Source: Acanthamoeba lenticulata (lineage: Eukaryota; Discosea; Longamoebia; Acanthamoebidae). Taken from it: a DNA stretch of 64,000 nucleotides. The position numbers and the translations under genes were made by a program. A model generated the notes under the pieces. That model saw nothing but the letters and a program-made list of their open reading frames with translations. It was not told the DNA's origin and did no database searches. This document shows positions 57,107 through 64,000 of this stretch, piece by piece; positions within the stretch are counted from its first letter, which is position 1; each line of letters begins with the position of its first letter. The stretch lies in the NCBI GenBank assembly GCA_002179805.1, contig NAVB01000182.1, positions 1 through 64,000 of the forward strand, in the 5' to 3' direction.

Positions 57107-60100
57107 ATGGCTACCAGGCTCGACCGTTTGCTTAATCTGCTCGAGAGTGAGTGCCTCTCTCTATACATCCTGACCAGCTTCTTTGTAAGGGCTGCCCTGT
57201 TGACTGACAGGTGTTTTTGTTTGTGTGGCAGCTGGCTCCACTCCTGCCATCCGACAAACTGCGGCATCTCAAATCGGTGAGATTCAGAAGATCCATCCTT
57301 ATGACCTTCAAAATCTGCTCAGGCGGGTATGGCACGCTTCATCCTCCGTGGCCAGTAGAGGCGGCTCACCGTCGCAACGCATGTAGGTGAAATGCGTGCT
57401 GCGCAGCAACAACTGGGATTCGAGAGTGGCCGCTGGCCAGGCAATAGATGCCATTGCCTCCAACGTGCCTCTATGGGATCCTGCACCTCTCACTGAGTCT
57501 GGTACTTGAGCATGGAGTCATTGATTTATTTTTGGTGTAGAGGGAGATCTAGAGATCGCTCACCTTGCGTGACAAACACCCGTTAGACGGCCTGGCCAAT
57601 GTAAAGAAAGAGGAACTCGCCACACTGATGAGCTTTGCCACCTTCGATGTGGCTCGAGTGCTTGAGAATGGCAAGAAATTGCTTGGATCGGGGGGCGAGG
57701 AGTTCGATCTCAATTTGGACGAGATGCCTCTTGCCGAGCGACTGGCCTTTCAGCGCGCGCAGCTCAAGCAGAACCTGGGCATGGTGAGCCAGTTTGGCGA
57801 CGCCGATGACGATCTGGTGTCCGACGAGGACCTCCTTGTTCACGTCAAGCGCGAAAAGGCGGGAAAGCATGTGGACGAGCAGCCACAACAGCAGCTACAG
57901 CAGGCCAAGCGCGAGCCTGAGGTCGAAAACACCGAGGGCATGTCGGCTCGCCAGCGCAACGCGGCCAAGCGACGCGCCAAGAAGATGGCCAAAGAGCCCC
58001 CGCCTGCCGCTGTCTCGGCCAAACGAACCCGGCCCGCCGCCGGCGAATCAGCTGAGAAGAAGGGCCGCAATATGAAGACGGTCGTCACCGACCAGCCACA
58101 GTCGTCGGACAAGGTCGTGTTGGAGTCCGTCGTCGACAACGAGAAGGCCTACGAGGACGCCACGATCTGGCCCTTCCAGGACTTTTGCGAGGAGCTCTGC
58201 CACGATCTCTTCAAGTGCGTCTATTGACTCTCACTTATCCCCGCTTCGTCTCATATCTCACTGCTGACGCCCCGTTACTGGTGGTGGTGTGTTCAGCCCC
58301 AACTGGGAAGTGCGGCACGGAGCGGGTGTCGGCCTCCGAGAGATCTTCAAGACTTACGCCAAGGGCGCTGGCAAGACAGGTGCCCTTGAGACTGCTGCTG
58401 CTGCTGCTGCTGCTTGCCTCGCTCAGCGACAGTGCCTGGCTGGTGAACTGACACAGCAACATGTTGACGTTGGCTAGTCGGCGCGACAACGGAGCAACTT
58501 CAGAGCCAGAACAGGGCGTGCTTGCAGGACTATGCACTTCGGCTGCTGTGCGTATGTGCCCTTGATCGATTCGGAGACTACGTCTCTGGAGACCAAGTGA
58601 CCGCCCCTGTCCGCGAGACCTGCGCGCAAGCCCTAGGTACGCATCGATTGTTTGGCCTTGGATTCTTTGTGATGAACCTGTTTTAGTGATTTATTTATAA
58701 TAATTGTTTCCAACGGATAGGCGCATTGCTGAAGCACATGGAGGCACAAGACGTGGCGCATGTGCTAGACATCATCCTCACACTCACCCAGCGGCAAGAG
58801 TGGGAGGTGCGCCACGGCGGCATGCTCGGCCTCAAGTACGTCGTCGCCGTGCGCCGGGACCTGGTCGAGCTGATCCTGCCTCAAGTTTTGCCGGCCATCA
58901 TTCGCGGGTACGTGCTTCTTGCTCCTCTTCACACCCCCCCCCCCCATGCAGCCTGGATCCCTCCTTGCCTCTCTTTTAACAATCACCAGAAAACAGGTTG
59001 CAAGACTTGGACGATGATGTGCGTTCGATCTCTGCCGGATCGCTTTTGCCCATCGCCGAGCCCACGGCGCGTCTGCAGCCGCAGCAGATGCCCAACATCC
59101 TCACAATCCTGTGGGACACGCTGCTCGACCTCGACGACCTGTCGTCCTCCACCAGCAGCATTATGAATCTGCTTGGTACGTGAAAACATTCCTAACGTCG
59201 TTCTGTGGGGAAATCAAGACTAATCTTCTTGCGATCTTGCGTGTCGTGTGCAGCCGAGTTCTATTCGTTCCCGGCTGTGTTCGACCTCTCGCTAGCGGCT
59301 CACACAACTGCAGCGCAGCATCCGCTGGTCGGGTTGGTGCCGCGCCTGTGGCCTTTCTTCCGACACACCATCGCTACGGTGCGCCTAGCGGCGCTCAAGA
59401 CTTTGGAAAAGCTGCTGCTCATGGGCCTCAACTCGGTTCATCTGTGGCTGCCACAAGTGCTGGCCGACGCCCTGATCCACATCTTCAAGAATTTCCTGCT
59501 CGAGGAAAAGCCCGACGTCATCGACAAGTCTCACGACGTATGGAACATCGTCGTCGCCATCGGGCGGGGCCCGGCAGTGCGCCAGGCGGCCCACCGGTCG
59601 TTGACGTCGTGGTTCACGGCACTCCATGGCGCGCCCTATGCCGTGACAGGCGGCGCCTCCTCGGGCTTGTCGCTCTCCTCCTCGTCGTCCTCGCTGAGTC
59701 TGTCCTCCTCCACGGGCGGCGCATCCACGGCCGCAGCGCCGCCGGCCACCAAGGGCCGCCGGGGCCGCCCGCGTAAGGACGCGGCCTCCGGAGCCGCGGC
59801 CGCCGCACCTGCCGCCTCGGGAGCCGGCCGTGGCAAGCGCAAGCGCGCAGCCAAGGGCGAGCCGACGCCTGCGCCCTCGACCGGTGACGAGCCGGCGACC
59901 AAGAAGCGCGGCCTCGCGGTGTCTGCCGAGTCTGCCGACGATCTGGCTGCTTCAAGTGATGGAATGCTGTCGTCCTCGTCATCGACTGTCGGGCGACCCA
60001 TCGATGACAAGGAGGCCAGCGAAGCCAGCGCTCGTATGCGGATCGCCGGAGCCAAAGCGCTGGGCGCGTTGGCGCGCGCCTGGCCAGCAGAGGTATTCCT

Positions 60101-63100
60101 CAACATGTTGCCACCACCGCTTACAGGTCGACTTAACACCACAAATCGTCCCTGTGGTCATTGTTCTCTGCAGAATCTGGACGAGCTGTATACGCTGGTG
60201 CTTGGGCAGATCCGTTCGCGCTCGGCCTCGCAACAGATGGCCGCCAGCCTCATTCTCACCGAGTGGGCCTACCTGGTCCACGCGTCCCTGGTACGACGAA
60301 GCTTTGACATAAGCTTTGAGGGTTTTTCTCTAACAAGCCAAACCAACACAGCCTGCATGCCAACCGTTCCCGGCGTCAGTGCGCGAGGCGCTCCACGAGC
60401 GGCTTTCAAGCGAGGAGGAGTACAGCGAGATCGAGTCCCTCCGCGCGCAGCTTCGGGCCGAGTGCGCCGTGCTCCTCCAGAGCCTGGGCGCGATGGGCAT
60501 CCCGCCGGGCGGGCCGCTGCTGCCGGTGACCGAGGCACAGTGCGGCCAGAAGGCCGTCGCCCTACAGCTGGCCACCGACCTGTTTGACGCCTGCTTTGCC
60601 CAGCTTAGTGGCCTCGACGCCGGTGTTCAGGCGCAGCTGCAGGCCCGCCGCAAGCGCGTCCTTTCATGCCTCAGTACGCTCTTCCCTTCTTGCTCGTGTG
60701 CCGCCGCTTCGACTCACACTGCTCGCGCACAGCCCACTACGACGAGGAGGAGACGCGGTTGCGAGTGACGGTCGGATCGTGCCTCGCCGCAGCAGTTGTG
60801 GCGCTCGAGGCTCTGCCGGACAAGCTCAACGCGCTCATCCACGCGCTCATGAACGCCGTCCAGCGCGAGACCAACGTCGTCTTCCAGCGCCGCACCGGCC
60901 ACGCCCTGGCCCACCTCTTCCGGCTTTGTGCTGGTAAACCCTCCGTCTCGCTCATGCTTTTTGGCTTGCATTAAGGTGGTCGCTGACGTGTGCGCCCCGA
61001 CAGCGCGCACGCCCTGCCCGAGCCCGAGGATTCTCAAGAACCTGTGCTCTTACCTTTGCTCTGTTCGGCCCGTGGGCCTGTGGACCGCCGACGAAGACGA
61101 AGCCGACAGCGAGGCGTCGCGCAAGGGCAAGGAAAAGCAGCCGCAGCAGAGCGAGGCTTCATCGGCGCAGAAGGGCGAGGGCGACAGCGAGCAGCAGAAC
61201 AACGTGATCAAGAGTCGCGGCGCCACGTTTGCGCTGGTCGCCTGCGCCGAGTACTTCCAGGAGGGCCTCTTCCAGGGCCTGCCCTGGCTGTGGGAGGCCA
61301 TGTGGCTGCCTCTCAAGCAGGTTCACGACACCACGGCCACTGGCGGCGATGCAGCAGCGTTGAGCCCCTCGCCGGGCGCCTTTGCGGCCATGCGGGACAA
61401 TCCCGAGGCGACGACGCTGTTGATGGACGCCTTCCAGACGACGGCCACCGTCGTGCCGCACCTCCACGCCGCGCTCCACGGGAAGTTCGTCGACGAACTG
61501 CTGCCGCTGGTGTTCTACTACGTGACCTTCCCGCACCAGGGCGTCCGCACGGCGCTGGCCAAGTGCCTGGCCACCATCTGCCAAACGATCACGCACCCGG
61601 CCATGCGCATGGTGGTGAGCCGCCTCTTGCCCATGCTAGCCGACGTGGAGAATGTCGACAGCCGCCTGGGCGCCACCGAGGCCCTCCACGCCATCATCAG
61701 CACCATCGGCGGTGCCATCCTGCCCTACATCGTCTTCCTCGTGGTGCCCATCTTGGGCCGCATGAGCGACTTCAACGAGCGGATCCGAAAGGTCGTCACC
61801 TACTGCTTCGCCACCTTGATCAAGCTCATGCCCCTCGAGGTACACTTTTCTATTTCATGCTGCGTAATTTTAACTTTTGTGCTAACGCAATGCCTTGCTG
61901 TTTACCCACAGTCGGCCATTCCGGACCCGCCGGACCTGCCAGCCGAGCTGGTGGAGCAGAAGCAGCGCGAGCGGCGGTTCCTCGAGCAGCTGCTCGACGG
62001 GTCGAAGCTGGACACCTACGCGCTGCCGATCAAAATCAACGCCGAGCTGCGAAAGTACCAGCAGGAGGGCGTCAACTGGCTCGGATTCCTCAACAAGTAC
62101 AAGCTGCACGGCATCCTGTGCGATGACATGGGCCTGGGCAAGACGCTGCAGTCCATCTGCATCGTCGCCAGCGACGAATTCCACCGACGCGAAGAGTTTG
62201 CGCGCTCGCGCTCGCCCGAGTTTGCGCCGCTGCCGTCCTTGGTCGTGTGCCCGCCCACCCTCTCGGCCCACTGGCACCAGGAGATCCTCAAGTTCTGCGA
62301 GAATCGTCTCCGCCCGCTTCAGTACTTTGGCAAGCCCGTCGAGCGCAAGCGGTGCGTGTTATTTGATTTGATTCCGTTCATTACTGACCCTCGACCACAG
62401 GATGCAGGAGCAGTTCCGCGAGTACGATGTGGTGATCATGTCCTACGACATCCTGCGCAACGACATCGACCAGCTCAAGGCCTTCAAGTTCAACTATTGT
62501 GTCCTCGATGAGGTTCGCACGCGTGCACGTCGCTTTTCCTCCCCATCTTCTCCCGTGCCTCACATGCGCACGTGCGTGACACATCGCCAGGGCCACATCA
62601 TCAAGAGCGGCAAGACCAAGATCTCGCAGGCGGTCAAGCAGATCCAGGCCAACCACCGCCTGATCCTCTCTGGCACGCCCGTCCAGGTGCGCCGACATTC
62701 TCCTCCTGGCCCATCACCACATGCCCGACTGGGCTCGAGCGCGCGAACGCTAACTCACTCGCTCACCCACCCATCGACCAACGCGCTCCAAACAGAACAA
62801 CGTGCTGGAGCTGTGGTCGCTGTTTGACTTTTTGATGCCGGGCTTCCTCGGGACGGAGCGCCAGTTCTACCAGATGTACTCGCGGCCCATTCTGGCCAGC
62901 AAGGACCCCAAGTGCAGCCCCCGCGATCAGGAGGCCGGCACGCTGGCCCTCGAGGCGCTGCACCGGCAGGTCCTGCCGTTCCTCCTGCGGCGCGTGAAGG
63001 AGGACGTGCTGGGCGACCTCCCGCCCAAGATCATCCAGGACTACTACTGCTACCTGTCGCCCCTCCAGGTTCGGCTCTACGAGGACTTCTCGCGGACGCA

Positions 63101-64000
63101 GGTCAAGCAGGGCATCGAGACCAGCATCACCACCATGGCGACCGCCTCCGATGGCGGTGGCGGTGGGCGCAAGGAGACTGAAGGGGACAAGGGCCGGACG
63201 ACGCACATCTTCCAGGCGCTGCAGTACCTGCGCAAGCTGTGCAGCCACCCGGCCCTCGTGCTCAACGAGCAGCACCCCGAGTACACCGCCATCAAGCGCG
63301 AGTTTGGCCTGCCCGAGGCCCTCCGCTCGCTCGAGTGCGCGCCCAAGCTCCAGTCCCTCAAGTACGTCTCACCCCCCCCCCCACAAGCTTAATTTCGAGT
63401 ACAAAAAGGAATTGAACAAAATCATCGCAATAAAATAACGAAAATTGTGATGAGTGCAGGCAGCTGCTGAACGAGTGCGGCATCGGTGTTCCGGCTGCCG
63501 AGAAGGTAGAGCAAGATGTCGAGCCGATTGGTTCGTGCCTCCCCTGACCTTCGCTCTTTCTTCGCTCTTTTTTCGCTCTTTTCGGAGCTAAAATGAAACT
63601 GCTTGTTGACGACTCGTGCAGTGAGCAACCATCGCGTGCTGATCTTTGCACAGCTCAAGTCGATGCTGGACATCATCGAGACCGACCTGCTGCGTGCCCA
63701 CATGCCGAGCGTGTCCTACCTGCGACTCGACGGCCAGGTGGCCGCGCAGCAGCGGCAGACCTTGGTCTCCAAGTTCAACGCCGACCCGACGATCGACGTC
63801 CTGCTGCTCACGACCCATGTGGGCGGCCTCGGGCTCAATCTCACTGGCGCCGACACCGTCATCTTTGTCGAGCACGACTGGAACCCGATGAAGGACCTGC
63901 AGGCCATGGACCGCGCTCACCGCATCGGCCAGAAGAAGACGGTCAACGTCTACCGCCTGATCACCCGCGCCACGCTCGAGGAGAAGATCATGGGTCTCCA
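57107..64000 (+). CDS. BTAF1: BTAF1/Mot1 SNF2-family TBP-removing ATPase, 3' end outside window
   Basis: Start ATG 57107 (MATRLDRLLNLLE), spliced to TGSTPAIRQTAASQIGEIQK then IHPYDLQNLL, the invariant Mot1 N-terminus. HEAT-repeat exons continue to about 61.8 kb, with WPFQDFCEELCHDLF, NWEVRHGAGVGLREIF and a Lys-rich insertion around 59,750-59,900. The SNF2 motor follows: Walker A in CDDMGLGKT (62,122-62,145), a DEGH box split by an intron (62,513/62,591), ANHRLILSGTPVQNN, LHRQVLPFLLRRVKEDVL, LRKLCSHPALVL, VLIFAQLKSMLDIIE, LLTTHVGGLGLNLTGADTVI and MDRAHRIGQKKTVNVYRLIT, all catalytic motifs intact. The right edge cuts it inside the second RecA lobe. Mot1 strips TBP from DNA. Many small introns. 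Confidence 0.95.

Noticed and set aside
1..64000. CRISPR arrays, bacterial operons, insertion sequences, retrotransposon pol genes
   Set aside because: None is visible: no regularly spaced repeats, no transposase, integrase or reverse transcriptase motifs in any frame.

Overview
The window is nuclear DNA from a GC-rich, intron-dense, very compact protist genome, most likely an Acanthamoeba-like amoebozoan. The reasons are many short GT-AG introns (commonly about 60-150 nt, often with a GTACGT donor and T/A-rich interiors), intergenic gaps of a few hundred bases, the standard genetic code (TAA, TAG and TGA all used as stops), wholly eukaryotic gene families with bikont-like and opisthokont-like members side by side, and degenerate copies of GCPWD-type ankyrin repeats of the kind common in amoebae and their giant viruses. 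All gene models below were assembled by eye from exon-sized open frames and splice consensus. Outer coordinates are start to stop codon; inner exon edges are approximate unless stated.

Layout, left to right. 1-12 kb, minus strand: a Gemin5-like WD40 protein (3' end outside the window), an RlaP-like nucleotidyltransferase with an RNA-ligase-like C-terminus, an ankyrin-repeat relic, and a GH47 alpha-mannosidase. 12-15 kb: an SSX2IP/ADIP-like centrosomal coiled-coil protein (minus), divergent from a PQ-loop membrane protein (plus). 17-23 kb, plus strand: a secreted multidomain glycoside-hydrolase-like protein, tRNA-Thr(CGT), and a DEK_C/HIRIP3-type acidic histone chaperone. 23-31 kb: a RhoGAP-WD40 protein (minus), a small acidic membrane protein and a WDR76/CMR1 homologue (plus), and a protein with two FtsK-gamma-like helical modules (minus). 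31-40 kb, mainly plus: exportin-4, an LRAT-like exon fragment, an ICE2-like ER membrane protein, a small probable mitochondrial membrane protein (minus) and a coiled-coil protein. 40-57 kb, minus: an F8A/HAP40 homologue, a GRAM-C2-EF-hand-phosphatidylserine decarboxylase with a long tail, an ankyrin relic, tRNA-Leu(CAG), SPT16, an EF-hand protein and an RSRC2-like SR protein. 57-64 kb, plus: BTAF1/Mot1, cut by the right edge.

There is no operon logic. Several chromatin and transcription genes (SPT16, BTAF1, HIRIP3-like, WDR76, RSRC2-like) do lie in one window. The least ordinary loci are the RlaP/ligase-like fusion (5.4-8.7 kb), the double FtsK-gamma-like protein (29.9-30.8 kb), the GRAM-C2-EF-PSD protein with a roughly 800-residue low-complexity tail (42.5-48.7 kb), and the secreted GH/EGF/GH16-like protein (17.4-20.3 kb).
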